Of a stretch of 64,000 nt of DNA, positions 1 through 9,400 are shown piece by piece (position 1 is the stretch's first letter; the number at the start of each line of letters is the position of its first letter). Under the pieces are notes generated by a model. The model was not told the origin of the DNA. It was given only the letters and a program-made list of their open reading frames with translations, and did no database searches. This DNA is from an uncultured Pontibacter sp. (lineage in GTDB: Bacteria; Bacteroidota; Bacteroidia; Cytophagales; Hymenobacteraceae), in contig NZ_CANMNI010000001.1 of assembly GCF_947499215.1 (NCBI RefSeq), positions 124,001-188,000 of the forward strand, given 5' to 3'. The position numbers and the translations under genes were made by a program.

Positions 1-65
1 GCCAACAGGGCTGCAGCTGTAAGCGAACCGAAACCAGAACCGATCAGAATGACGTCGAAATGCAT
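1..65 (-). CDS. FAD-dependent oxidoreductase, N-terminal fragment (partial)
   Basis: Only the first 21 codons lie in the window; the gene runs off the left edge. The reading from ATG at 65 gives a hydrophobic strand followed by GSGFGSLTAAALL, a Rossmann dinucleotide-binding turn (GxGxxG) typical of flavoproteins. The pattern resembles the start of phytoene desaturase/CrtI-like and related amine-oxidase-fold FAD enzymes, but 21 residues cannot separate these. It is divergent from the epimerase gene that starts at 148, so the two share an intergenic region of about 80 bp. Confidence 0.6.
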   Translation of the reverse strand, partial: MHFDVILIGSGFGSLTAAALL

Positions 66-147
66 GTATACCGTTCTATTACCCTTAACTTTGTTGCAAG
101 CGATAACAAGTGACTCTACGGAATGTTAACACTAAAACTCCGATGTG

Positions 148-975
148 ATGCCAAATAAAGTTGATATAAGTGTAATGGGCTGCGGTTGGCTGGGTCTTCC
201 CTTGGCGGAGAGGCTGGTGAAATCAGGCTATCAGGTAAATGGCTCGACCACTTCCGAATCCAAGCTGGACTTAATCCAACAGGCAGGTATAAAACCATTT
301 TTGCTAAACCTTGCTGACGCAGCGATCGACACTGCTGCACTGGCGGATTTCCTGCAGGCTGATGTGCTTGTGTTGAACATTCCGCCGAAGCTCCGGGCCG
401 ATGGCGGTGAGAGTTATATGCAACAAATGCAGCTGTTACTGAAAGTGCTGCAGAACTCCCCGGTTAGCCGTGTACTTTTCGTGTCTTCTACATCCGTTTA
501 TATGGATCTCAACCGCGTGGTGACAGAAGAAGACACGGCATTTACGGATGAAAAGGATCCGAATAATGTTCTGTTGTGGGCGGAGCGCGTGTTTCAGAAT
601 AATGAGGAATGGGTATGCACCACCGTGCGCTTCGGTGGACTAGTTGGCGGCAGCAGACAGCCGGGCCGCTTCATGGCTGGAAAACACAATCTGCCCAATG
701 GCGACGCACCCGTTAACTTGATTCATTTGGACGACTGTGTCAATATTCTTCATCGGATTATCGAACAGGAAAAATGGGGCAAGGTATACAATGCCTGTGC
801 CGACGAGCATCCCAGTCGGCGTGATTTCTATGTAGCCGCAGCACAGGCACTCGGCTTGGAAGCACCCTCCTTTGCCGATATGGAAGAAACGCATTTTAAG
901 CTTATTAGCAGCCAGAAGCTGAAAGACGAACTGGCTTTTGTGTTCGCTCATCCCGACCCCATGGCTTTCTTTTAG
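148..975 (+). CDS. NAD(P)-dependent epimerase/dehydratase-like protein (YeeZ type)
   Basis: A 275-residue extended short-chain dehydrogenase-like protein. It has a Rossmann glycine motif GCGWLG at residues 11-16, an SSTSVY segment near 113-118 that corresponds to the catalytic Ser/Tyr region of extended SDRs, and a later VRFGGLVG and NLIHLDDCV stretch characteristic of the YeeZ group. Members are annotated as NAD(P)-binding epimerases of unknown substrate. A GTG at 145 lies immediately before the ATG at 148; ATG is preferred. The Tyr is not followed by the usual YxxxK, which is common in this atypical branch, so catalysis cannot be assumed. Probably cytoplasmic: no signal peptide or membrane segment. 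Confidence 0.8.
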   Translation: MPNKVDISVMGCGWLGLPLAERLVKSGYQVNGSTTSESKLDLIQQAGIKPFLLNLADAAIDTAALADFLQADVLVLNIPPKLRADGGESYMQQMQLLLKVLQNSPVSRVLFVSSTSVYMDLNRVVTEEDTAFTDEKDPNNVLLWAERVFQNNEEWVCTTVRFGGLVGGSRQPGRFMAGKHNLPNGDAPVNLIHLDDCVNILHRIIEQEKWGKVYNACADEHPSRRDFYVAAAQALGLEAPSFADMEETHFKLISSQKLKDELAFVFAHPDPMAFF

Positions 976-983
976 TATCTTTG
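976..983 (+). promoter_or_regulatory. Candidate Bacteroidota -7 element (TATCTTTG)
   Basis: TATCTTTG matches the Bacteroidota -7 consensus TAnnTTTG and begins directly after the epimerase stop codon. It would start transcription near 990 and give the flavoprotein gene at 1083 a leader of about 90 nt. No TTG is seen at the expected -33 spacing, so support rests on the -7 box alone. Confidence 0.4.
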
Positions 984-989
984 TTTTTT

Positions 990-1060
990 AATGGCTAAAT
1001 GGTTGAAAGGTTAAAATGCTAACGCCCTAACTTCATTTCAAATTAGAGAGTTTAGCCATT
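990..1060. repeat. Intergenic inverted word AATGGCTAAA / TTTAGCCATT
   Basis: AATGGCTAAA at 990-999 and its complement TTTAGCCATT at 1051-1060 lie in the leader of the flavoprotein gene. TTTAGCCATT occurs again at 36804-36813 in the leuS leader, together with AAATGGCTA at 36778, so the same words are reused in two unrelated gaps. It may be an RNA hairpin or a remnant of a dispersed intergenic repeat. Confidence 0.45.
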
Positions 1061-1082
1061 TAACAATTAAATAATTAACTAC

Positions 1083-2312
1083 ATGCAAATAGTAGTCATA
1101 GGCGGGGGTGCGGCCGGTTATTTTGGGGCGATCGCCTGTGCGCAGGCTAATCCAAAGCTGCAGGTTACGATTCTGGAAAAGACTTCTAAACTGCTCTCCA
1201 AGGTGCGGGTATCCGGCGGCGGGCGCTGCAACGTGACGCATAACTGCTTTGTGCCATCCGTATTTGCGCAGCATTACCCACGTGGCGCTAAGCAGCTCAA
1301 AGAGGCATTCAAGACTTTCGGGGCTACGGAAACGGTGGCATGGTTTGAGGAACGTGGCGTGAAACTGAAGGCGGAGCCGGATGGCCGCATGTTCCCTATT
1401 ACCGACAACTCACAAACCATTATTGACTGCCTGCAACGAGAAGCGGCCCGGGTTGGTGTGCGGGTGCAAACAGGTACGACTGTGGAGCGTATTGAGGTGA
1501 TTCCTGAAAACAAAGGCTATACCCTATACTTGACCGGAGGACGTCAAATGCACGCCGATCGACTACTGGTTAGCACAGGTGGCAACCCTAAAAGTCAAGG
1601 CTATGACTGGTTGCGCGACTTGGGCCACGCTATACAGGAACCAGTTCCATCCCTTTTTACCTTTAATGAGCCGGGTTCTGAGCTCAAAGAGCTGCAGGGC
1701 ATTTCTGTGCCGCAAGCTCGCGTGCGCATCGCCGGACAGAAACTTGAGTACGAAGGGCCTCTGCTCATCACCCACTGGGGTTACAGCGGACCGGCTGTGC
1801 TGAAGCTTTCGGCTTGGGGCGCCCGTCTGTTTCATGGCATGAATTACCGCTTCACGGCACTCATCAGCTGGGTACACGATCAGAGTGAGGAAAGCCTGCG
1901 TGAGCAACTGCAAAGCTTCCGACAGGCCCACCCCAAAAAGGTTGTGGTTACGAATCCTTTGTTTGGACTGCCGCAACGTCTTTGGAAAGCCCTGACAGGT
2001 ATAGCCGGCATTGGTGCGGATACTAAATGGGCGGAACTACCCGCCAAAAACACGAATAAACTGGTGGAGGCACTGCTGCGCATGCCGGTGGAAGTGGACG
2101 GTAAAACGACTTTTAAGGAAGAGTTTGTTACATGTGGTGGCGTGGACCTGGGTCAGGTGAACATGAAAACCATGGAGAGCCGCCTGCATCCGGGACTATA
2201 CTTTGCGGGCGAGGTGCTTGATATAGACGGTATTACGGGTGGTTTCAACTTTCAGGCGGCTTGGACAACCGGTTACCTCGCCGGAAAGGCTATAGCCTCC
2301 TCCATATCCTAA
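1083..2312 (+). CDS. BaiN/HI0933-family NAD(P)/FAD-dependent oxidoreductase
   Basis: A 409-residue flavoprotein of the HI0933 (Pfam HI0933_like) family. The N-terminus has the FAD-binding GGGAAG turn at residues 7-12, then the family signature SGGGRCNVTH around residues 44-53. Near the C-terminus are TCGGVDLGQVN and FAGEVLDIDGITGGFN, the second FAD-contacting motif of this family. Length matches family norms. The physiological substrate is unknown; BaiN in gut clostridia was proposed to act in bile-acid dehydroxylation, which should not be transferred here. Cytoplasmic. The leader between 984 and 1082 contains an inverted AATGGCTAAA/TTTAGCCATT word that recurs upstream of leuS. Confidence 0.9.
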   Translation: MQIVVIGGGAAGYFGAIACAQANPKLQVTILEKTSKLLSKVRVSGGGRCNVTHNCFVPSVFAQHYPRGAKQLKEAFKTFGATETVAWFEERGVKLKAEPDGRMFPITDNSQTIIDCLQREAARVGVRVQTGTTVERIEVIPENKGYTLYLTGGRQMHADRLLVSTGGNPKSQGYDWLRDLGHAIQEPVPSLFTFNEPGSELKELQGISVPQARVRIAGQKLEYEGPLLITHWGYSGPAVLKLSAWGARLFHGMNYRFTALISWVHDQSEESLREQLQSFRQAHPKKVVVTNPLFGLPQRLWKALTGIAGIGADTKWAELPAKNTNKLVEALLRMPVEVDGKTTFKEEFVTCGGVDLGQVNMKTMESRLHPGLYFAGEVLDIDGITGGFNFQAAWTTGYLAGKAIASSIS

Positions 2313-2391
2313 CATAGCCATATATCCATTTTGGTAACAAAAAGGCAAGTATTGCAGTACATCAGCATACAAAACCTAAAAAAATATCACT

Positions 2392-2835
2392 ATGGAAATT
2401 AATAAAGAAGTTTATTCAACTGTGCACCACCTCATCGAAAGATGCAAAGATGGTGTAAAAGGCTATAAAACCGCTGCAGAAGATGTAGAGGATCAGGACC
2501 TTAAAGAACTGTTCCGCAAGTATGCCGTGCAGCGTGATAGCATGATCACAGAGCTGCAGGACCAGTTGCACAAAATGGGTAAAACGGATGATGAATCCAG
2601 CTCGATTGAAGGCACTTTGCACCGTGCTTGGATCGATATTAAAGCGGCTCTTTCCTCTAAGGACAGAAAGCGTATTCTGGAGGAGTGTGAGCGTGGCGAA
2701 GACTATGCCGTGAAAGCCTACGAAGAAGCAATGGAGAAAAACCTACCGGGTCAGTTAAAGCCAATCATTGATCAGCAGTACCGTGATGTGAAAAATGCGC
2801 ACGACCACATCCGCTCGCTTCGCGACAGCGCTTGA
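2392..2835 (+). CDS. PA2169-family four-helix-bundle protein (DUF2383)
   Basis: A 147-residue, highly helical, charged protein. The N-terminal half resembles the DUF2383 ferritin-like four-helix bundle of the PA2169 family (HHLIERCKDGVKGYKTAAEDV, then helices with RDSMITELQ and LHRAWIDIKAAL). The second half has ECERGEDYAVKAYEEAM followed by a final helix. These proteins are often stress-induced in Bacteroidota and Proteobacteria; no reaction is established. No signal peptide. The gene stands alone, about 80 bp after the flavoprotein, and is followed by a short GC-rich hairpin terminator at 2862-2885. Confidence 0.85.
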   Translation: MEINKEVYSTVHHLIERCKDGVKGYKTAAEDVEDQDLKELFRKYAVQRDSMITELQDQLHKMGKTDDESSSIEGTLHRAWIDIKAALSSKDRKRILEECERGEDYAVKAYEEAMEKNLPGQLKPIIDQQYRDVKNAHDHIRSLRDSA

Positions 2836-2861
2836 TATTCGAATTAGATAATGAAATACAG

Positions 2862-2885
2862 AAAGGGGCTTCGGCTCCTTTTTTT
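2862..2885 (+). terminator. Rho-independent terminator after the PA2169-family gene
   Basis: AGGGGC-TTCG-GCTCCT stem with a UUCG-type tetraloop, followed by seven T residues. Confidence 0.85.
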
Positions 2886-2927
2886 ATGGCCGTAGTAATT
2901 GGGAGCGTAAAAGGGGGGATAAAAATA

Positions 2928-2960
2928 ATAAGCCTGACATCCGTCTGATGTCAGGCTTAT
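2928..2960. terminator. 14-bp perfect inverted repeat, likely minus-strand terminator
   Basis: Arms ATAAGCCTGACATC (2928-2941) and GATGTCAGGCTTAT (2947-2960) enclose a 5-nt loop. On the minus strand the stem is followed by a T-rich run, so it could back up the helicase terminator at 3070-3098. The rest of 2886-3175 holds nothing else I recognise. Confidence 0.65.
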
Positions 2961-3069
2961 CTTTCTAACTGCGTAAAACAGTAGAATAATCTTCCAACCT
3001 TTTTATGATACCTTCTTTAACGGGCGGCTGAAAGCAAAGTTGCGCCAGTGGAGAAAAAAATATAAAACA

Positions 3070-3098
3070 AAAAGGTCGACGTTTCAAGTCGACCTTTT
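3070..3098. terminator. Terminator downstream of the DEAD-box helicase
   Basis: AAAAGGTCGAC and GTCGACCTTTT form an 11-bp perfect stem around a 7-nt loop. A-tract and T-tract on either side make it usable in both directions. It lies about 75 bp past the helicase stop codon on the minus strand. Confidence 0.8.
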
Positions 3099-3175
3099 CT
3101 AACAAGATGAAGCTTTTTACACTTCAAGCTTTGTATATCTGTTTATACGAACCGCCCTCGGGCAGGTTCAGGCAA

Positions 3176-5029
3176 TTAGAATCTTTTTTTGCGGAATCCG
3201 CCACGATCACCACCGCTGCTGCGACGGTCGCCGCCTCTGAAAGAGTCACGGTCGCCACGGCCACCGAAACGGCTTCCACCGCCTCCGTATCCGCCGCCTT
3301 CTTTGCGTGGACCACGGTCACGATCGCCACCGCCATAACCACCACGGTCACCACCGCCGAAGCGTTTGCCACCACGGTCGCCACCACGATCAGCACCGCG
3401 ATCGCTGAAGCCGAAATCTTCTCTGCCACCACCGGCACCGCCTTCTTTCTTCTGCGATTTCTCTACGATTACCATGCGTCCTTCCACCTCAATGCGGCCC
3501 ACTTTTTGCAGGATATCAGCGGTGTACTCGCTTGGTACCTCCACAAAGCTGAATTTGTCATACAAATCAATGTCGCCTACTTTAGAAGCAGGTATGTCAG
3601 CGTTCTGGCTCAATAGATCGATCAAATCCTTTGGATGCACACGGTCTTTCTTACCAATCGTGATGAACAGACGGTCGAAACCAGCCTTAGGTCCACCCAG
3701 TCCTTTTTCAGCCTCTTTACCGGCTTCTTTTGTCTTGGCTTCTTTCAAAGTCATTTTCAAAAGGGCAGCGGCAATCTCTAGGGAAGTATATTCTTCGTTT
3801 ACCAAGCTCTCGATTTTGGAGATGTGCTTGGTAAGGTTACCCTTCTCCAGCACTTCACGCACTTTCTCCAAGTAGGCGCTGGTACGCAGCTCGTTTACGT
3901 CTTCGTAAGTAGGTACCTGCTGCAGCTGGATGTTTGCTTTGGTATAGCGCATGATATCCTTCAGCTTGTACATATCTGAGCGACCAGATACGAAAGAGAA
4001 AGCACGGCCAGACTTACCGGCACGTCCCGTACGACCAATACGGTGTACATAAGACTCTTCGTCCTGTGGCAGGTCGTAGTTGAATACAGCCTCTACGTTA
4101 TCCACGTCCAGACCTCGGGCTGCCACGTCAGTTGCTACCAGTATCTCCAGTGTACCGTTACGGAACTTGCCCATCACGTTAGAGCGCTGGTTTTGGTTCA
4201 GGTCACCATGGAGGGCATCGGCGAAATAGCCACGTGCCTGCAGGTTAGTTACCAGTTCATCCACCATACGCTTGGTATTGCAGAAGATAATAACAGACTT
4301 CATGTTGTGCATGTCCAGAATGCGGGAAAGAACTTCCTGCTTCATAGAGTTACGCACCTCGAAGTACACCTGATCAATGTTTGTTACGGTCAGTTCCTTG
4401 TGCACCACTTTCACGATCACCGGATCGTTTTGGTAGCGCTTAGTCAGTTCCATGATCGGCTTGGACATGGTGGCCGAGAAGAAGATCGTTTGGCGCTCTT
4501 CCGGCATTTTGCTCAGCACAAACTCAATGTCTTCACGGAAACCCATGTCAAGCATTTCGTCCGCCTCATCCAGAATGATCTTTTTGATCTTGTCCAGTTT
4601 GAGGGTTCCGCGCTCAATGTGGTCCATTACACGGCCCGGCGTACCGATTACGATCTGCACACCCTGCTTAAGGGCACGTAGCTGACGGTCGTAAGCTTGG
4701 CCACCGAAAATCGGCACAATGCTGATGCCCGGCTTGTACTTAATAAGTTTCTGAATTTCGCCTGCCACCTGAATGGCCAGTTCACGCGTTGGGCACAGGA
4801 TGAGCGCCTGTACGCTACGGTCGTTCTCGTCGATGCTCTCGATAGTAGGTATACCAAAAGCGGCTGTTTTACCGGTACCGGTCTGTGCCTGTCCGATAAT
4901 GTCGCGTCCTTCTAATACTACTGGGATAGCTTCTGTTTGGATGGGAGATGCTTCTTCGAAGCCCATGTCAGCGATAGCTCGCTGGACTTCCGGCGAAAGC
5001 GGAAGCTCGTCAAATCTGATTTTGTTCAT
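3176..5029 (-). CDS. deaD: DEAD-box ATP-dependent RNA helicase with DbpA-type RNA-binding domain and RGG tail
   Basis: A 617-residue RNA helicase of the DeaD/CsdA group. Q motif GFEEASPIQ (about 23-31), Walker A AQTGTGKT (48-55), PTRELA (80-85), DEAD box (154-157), SAT (185-187) and the HRIGRTGRAG motif in the second RecA domain are all intact. A DbpA-like RRM lies at about 465-540 (GFDRLFITIGKKDRVHPKD), followed by about 75 residues rich in Gly, Arg and Asp (RGG and GGDR repeats) ending KKRF. Such tails bind RNA and favour condensation. Expected role: ribosome assembly and mRNA unwinding, especially in the cold. A leader of about 150 nt is consistent with cold regulation. The tail makes 3184-3440 a run of short GC-rich codon repeats. 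Confidence 0.93.
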   Translation of the reverse strand: MNKIRFDELPLSPEVQRAIADMGFEEASPIQTEAIPVVLEGRDIIGQAQTGTGKTAAFGIPTIESIDENDRSVQALILCPTRELAIQVAGEIQKLIKYKPGISIVPIFGGQAYDRQLRALKQGVQIVIGTPGRVMDHIERGTLKLDKIKKIILDEADEMLDMGFREDIEFVLSKMPEERQTIFFSATMSKPIMELTKRYQNDPVIVKVVHKELTVTNIDQVYFEVRNSMKQEVLSRILDMHNMKSVIIFCNTKRMVDELVTNLQARGYFADALHGDLNQNQRSNVMGKFRNGTLEILVATDVAARGLDVDNVEAVFNYDLPQDEESYVHRIGRTGRAGKSGRAFSFVSGRSDMYKLKDIMRYTKANIQLQQVPTYEDVNELRTSAYLEKVREVLEKGNLTKHISKIESLVNEEYTSLEIAAALLKMTLKEAKTKEAGKEAEKGLGGPKAGFDRLFITIGKKDRVHPKDLIDLLSQNADIPASKVGDIDLYDKFSFVEVPSEYTADILQKVGRIEVEGRMVIVEKSQKKEGGAGGGREDFGFSDRGADRGGDRGGKRFGGGDRGGYGGGDRDRGPRKEGGGYGGGGSRFGGRGDRDSFRGGDRRSSGGDRGGFRKKRF

Positions 5030-5189
5030 TCTGATAATAATAACTTTTTATACATCACTTGGAGGCAGCCTGTCCATATATCCCCTCTTATACGAAAAAG
5101 GAGAACGAAACGAAACTAAAATCAACCAGGGTATGCCAAAAAGCGGATTATCCAGTTTTACCTAAATCAGACTGATTCCAAATCGGCTG

Positions 5190-5197
5190 CAAAGGTA
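5190..5197 (-). promoter_or_regulatory. Candidate -7 element for the DEAD-box helicase
   Basis: The minus strand reads TACCTTTG, an exact TAnnTTTG match. Transcription would begin near 5180, giving an untranslated leader of roughly 150 nt before the start codon at 5029. No clear -33 TTG. Confidence 0.55.
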
Positions 5198-5698
5198 CGG
5201 AAAAGAATTCACACTAACACTATAGAGGTCATATTACCGGTTTTATGCGTACCTATAAACGATTGTGTATTATTTGATTATAAAATTGTTCTAATAATTT
5301 AGCAAACGATTAGAGAATTCTTGATTTATTTTTTATTTTGCGCTAAAATATTACAAATAATTATTGAAATAAGGAACAACACTTTCATTCACCCGTAAAA
5401 AGAGCAGATTTACACTCTAAATCAAGCCTTTAACCATTATTAAAAATTTTCATTGGTTTATACAATATATTGCACGTAGTTTAGTGTAATACAGGATCTA
5501 AACCAGTAAAAATTGACACCACCCAACGAGCTGAAGCAAACTGAGTAGACTTTCTAGTAGGCTTTGATGTCACATATAGCCGAATCTGCCATTAATTAGT
5601 ATCAGTATAGAAATCAGATTGCCCTGCATCCTGAATGCTGGCATTTTTATAATAAGAAATTCAATCAAAGATCTTTAACCCATTAATCCTTTCTAACT
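5198..5698. other. AT-rich intergenic region between divergent genes
   Basis: About 500 bp, clearly AT-richer than the flanking genes, between the helicase promoter and the gene at 5699. No open frame, tRNA or known riboswitch is visible. The only structure noted is a weak hairpin followed by TTTTTA at 5620-5649. Confidence 0.5.
5620..5649 (+). promoter_or_regulatory. Possible leader hairpin/attenuator upstream of the 178-residue gene
   Basis: TGCC..GCAT pairs with ATGC.GGCA, with a small internal asymmetry and a 5-nt loop, followed directly by TTTTTA. It lies 50 bp before the start codon at 5699, so it would sit in the leader if transcription starts upstream. The stem is short and imperfect. 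Confidence 0.3.
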
Positions 5699-6235
5699 AT
5701 GTTACACTTCTCCAAAATCACAGCAAAGAGCAAGGACTTTCATCTGATCGCATCTGGGGCGCTCGCTTTTAAGATTCACAACAAGATACTGAAGGATGAT
5801 GATTTTATGAAAGGCGCCAAGGTGTCCCGTAATCTCCTTCAAAGTAACGCGGTTATCAAGTCCCAAGAAGGCGACCAGAAAAAGGTGTTTTTCGTGATCA
5901 TCTCTGATCTTGACAAAATGAATGCAGCCCACCTGTGCAACATGATCGCAAAGGAGCGCGCCAAAGGCAGCTATGCCGTATGTCAGGTGATTCCGATGTA
6001 TTATAATGAGCCATCCTTTAAAGCCTTGAAAATGCTGCGTCAGAATTTTGATGAAGTGATCGAATTGAACAAGCTTACTCTGGGTGGTGGCAAAGCACTT
6101 ATAAGTACAGAACAGCAGCACTGTATTATAACGGACTATTCCATCACCATGGCTCGTATCGTGCGTAATATCAGCGTAAACGATCATGCTGTGAAAGAGA
6201 AAGAAGAAAAGAAAGGCCAAATCGTATACGCATAG
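5699..6235 (+). CDS. Uncharacterised 178-residue protein
   Basis: I do not recognise the family. The protein is soluble-looking and basic, without a signal peptide or membrane segment. A central strand-rich part (KKVFFVIISDLDKMNAAHLCNMIA, residues 60-83) suggests an alpha/beta core, followed by MYYNEPSFKALKMLRQNFDEVIEL. The C-terminus is a charged KEKEEKKGQ tail. A 181-residue frame exists on the opposite strand, but the terminator with a plus-strand T-run at 6262-6295 and the amino-acid composition favour this strand. It stands alone between long AT-rich DNA and the AddA gene. Confidence 0.7.
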   Translation: MLHFSKITAKSKDFHLIASGALAFKIHNKILKDDDFMKGAKVSRNLLQSNAVIKSQEGDQKKVFFVIISDLDKMNAAHLCNMIAKERAKGSYAVCQVIPMYYNEPSFKALKMLRQNFDEVIELNKLTLGGGKALISTEQQHCIITDYSITMARIVRNISVNDHAVKEKEEKKGQIVYA

Positions 6236-6261
6236 GCTTAAGCACATCGTAGAAAGGCATT

Positions 6262-6295
6262 GAGCTCCTTCCGGTCCACCGGGGGGAGCTTTTTG
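6262..6295 (+). terminator. Terminator after the 178-residue gene
   Basis: Nested stem: outer AGCTCC / GGGAGCT, inner CCGG-TCCA-CCGG, followed by TTTTT. Strong GC stem. Confidence 0.85.
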
Positions 6296-6412
6296 TATTT
6301 TTGCCTGTACCTCAGATTTTTAAGAACCTGTCATTAATTTTTGCTCTTTCAAACTGGCATTAGCCACGACGCCGATGTATCTTTAGAATTCTGATAACAC
6401 AGGACCCGAGCC

Positions 6413-9400
6413 ATGACCCGCAACTTTAAGATCTTATCCTCCTCTGCCGGTTCAGGCAAAACCTATACCCTGACCAAGGAGTACCTCAAGCTGGCCCTGC
6501 GCACTTCCGACCCAGATTACTACCGCTCCATTCTGGCGATTACGTTCACCAACGATGCAGCCGCCGAGATGAAGGAGCGCATACTGGGTGCCCTTCGGAA
6601 TTTCAACGATACCAGCCTGAGCGGACGCAGTCTTGAGAAAAGCGAGCAGTTACTGGACTATATTACAGAAGAGCTATCTGAACAATACAAGGAGGAAACG
6701 TTTGACAGGGAAATTATACGGGCTAGAGCCGGCATACTTTTTACGCAGATCCTCTATAATTATAGTGATTTCTCGGTGAGCACCATCGATAGCTTCGTCA
6801 ACAAGATCGTGCAGGCCTTCACCAAAGAGCTTAACATCCCTTATAACTTTGAGGTGGACCTTGATTCGCAGACGCTGGTGACCACGGCCGCCCAACTCTT
6901 GCTCGACAAGGTGACGAACAGCAAAAACGACCTTCTGTCGGAAACACTCGAGCATTATGCCTTGGAGAAAGCCCGTGAAGGCCGCAGTTGGAATACACTG
7001 CCCGACGACCTAGCCGACTTCGCTAGAAATCTTTTAAACGAACAGGTATATGAGGCGGTAACCGACCTGAAAGAACTCACTTTAGAAGATTTTAAGTCAA
7101 TTAGAAAACAGCTGAAAGAGCTGCAGGAAGGTATAACGGAAGCATTGCAACTGGAGGCCAAGGCTGCTTTAGCTGCTATTGAGAATGCTGGCCTCTCCCC
7201 TGCCGATTTCTTTCAAAGCACACGCGGCCTTTGTGGCTATTTTAATAAGTTCTCCAGAGAAGCCGACCTGAATTACGGCAACAACTACGCCCGCCAGACG
7301 GTGGAGGAAGGCAAGTGGTATGCCGGGAAAGCCAGCACGCACACCAAAAGCCAGATCGACTCGATCAGTCAATCGCTCACGGAGCATTACTATGCCATAG
7401 AGGAAACCAAGGAGAAATACGCCCAACTGTTTACCCTGATTCAGGCCGTTGTTCCACACTTATATAAAGTGTCTGTGCTGAACGAACTGGAGAAATGCCT
7501 GCAGGAAATCAAGCTGGACCGTAACACGGTGCACATTTCAGAATTCAACAAGCGCATCATCGACATTGTGCTGCATGAGCCAGTGCCTTTCATCTATGAG
7601 CGACTGGGCGAAAAGTACAACCACATCCTGATCGATGAGTTTCAGGACACCTCAGTGCTGCAGTGGAACAACCTGTTGCCGCTCGTCGACAATGCCATTG
7701 CCTCGGGGCATTTCAGTATGGTGGTGGGCGATGCCAAACAGGCCATTTACCGTTGGCGCGGCGGCGAGATGGAACAGATCCTGCACCTTTACAAGGAGGA
7801 AACGCACAAGCTGTACGAGAACCGTCGCCATGGCAACATGATCAGAGAGCGCTACGAGTCGCTGCAGAGCAACCTGTTCCCGGATGTACTGCAGGAGAAT
7901 TACCGCAGCCGCACCGAGATCATTGACTTCAACAACGAACTGTTCACCTTTTTCAGCAACTCACATGCTGACTACGGTACGTTTACCTCCATCTATGACA
8001 AGGATTTTGTGCAGAAGTCACCGTTGGGTAGCAAGCAAGGTGGGCACGTGCAGATCCTGTTCACGCACCCCGACGACACCAACCTGAAGTATGACCTGAA
8101 AAGCTGCGTCCGCACAGAGGAACTCTACGACGAATATACCCATGAGGAGGAGATCAGCTACGATGAGAGCACACTGAACATGGTGCTGCAACTGGTGCAG
8201 CAAGGCCTGGTAGACGGCTATACCTTGCGGGACATGGCCATTTTGTGCCGCACCAATGCCAAGAGTAAGCTTATCGCCAATTTCCTGAAAGAGAAACAAT
8301 ACGAGATCATATCGCAGGACTCACTGTCGCTGCAGTTTGCCGAAGTGATCAACCTAATCATTGCCATGTTTCGGGTGTTCAATCGTCCGAATGACACGCT
8401 GGCCAAGTCGGAGGCGCTCTACCTGATTCATACCGTTACCTCCGGCATCGTCCCGAAAACAGAACAGGCACAGCAAATTGCCGCTGTCGCCAACCATGCC
8501 GACCCGCAGCTGTTCTTTGAGCATTTGCGAAGCTTAAATTTTGATGTGAAGGAGCGTGAGACGGGCAATCTGTCTATTTACGAGCTCACCGAACAGTTGA
8601 TCCGCATCTTCAATTTGTTGGGGCAAAATAACGAATGCGAGTACCTCTTCCGTTTTCTGGATCTGGTGCTGGAGTACAGTCTCAAGAACAGCAACAACCT
8701 CAACAACTTTCTAGCCTACTGGGACGTGCAGAAAGAGAAGCTGAGCATCAACACGCCAAAAGACCGCAACGCCATCACGATCACAAGCATTCACAAGGCC
8801 AAAGGCCTCGCCTACCCGATCGTAATTATTCCGTTTGCCGACTGGAGCACTGAACCGCAAACCCGCGCTCTAATGTGGAGCCGTCTACCGGACGACATGG
8901 GCGTGATGCAGAAATTGAAGAGCGTCGCAGTTAACATAAGTTCTAAACTGGAGAACACGGTGCTGGCCAAACAGTACAGCACCGAGATCGAGAAGACCTT
9001 TATCGAAAACCTGAACATGCTCTACGTGGCACTCACCCGCCCCATTGACAGGCTATACCTGATCGCCAACGGCAAAGACCTGACCGACGACAAAAAGGCG
9101 AGTCGTGCGCTGGACGGCTCGGCCAAGAACGTGAGCCATTTACTCTACCGCTATCTCGTGCACAAGGAGCTGTGGCAACCGGAACAGCTGTGTTATCAGG
9201 TATACGCCGGGGCCGATACGAAACAAGGCGAGAGCGACCGAGAACTTGGCACCGTCTATACCTTGGATTTTCTGCAAACCACCGACTGGGCGCAACGGCT
9301 ACAACTAAAACAGCACGCCAACAACGTGTTTGACTTTGAAACGCAGACCGTGCAGCGTACCCAAAACAAAAAGCTGCATTATGCCCTTTCCCGCATCATC

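Noticed and set aside
3184..3440. Short GC-rich tandem repeat as a possible CRISPR or microsatellite
   Set aside because: It is the coding DNA of the RGG-rich tail of the DEAD helicase, with repeats in phase with codons.
5702..6247. 181-residue frame opposite the orphan gene at 5699
   Set aside because: It spans the same DNA, but the downstream T-run terminator is on the plus strand and the plus-strand protein has the more natural composition.
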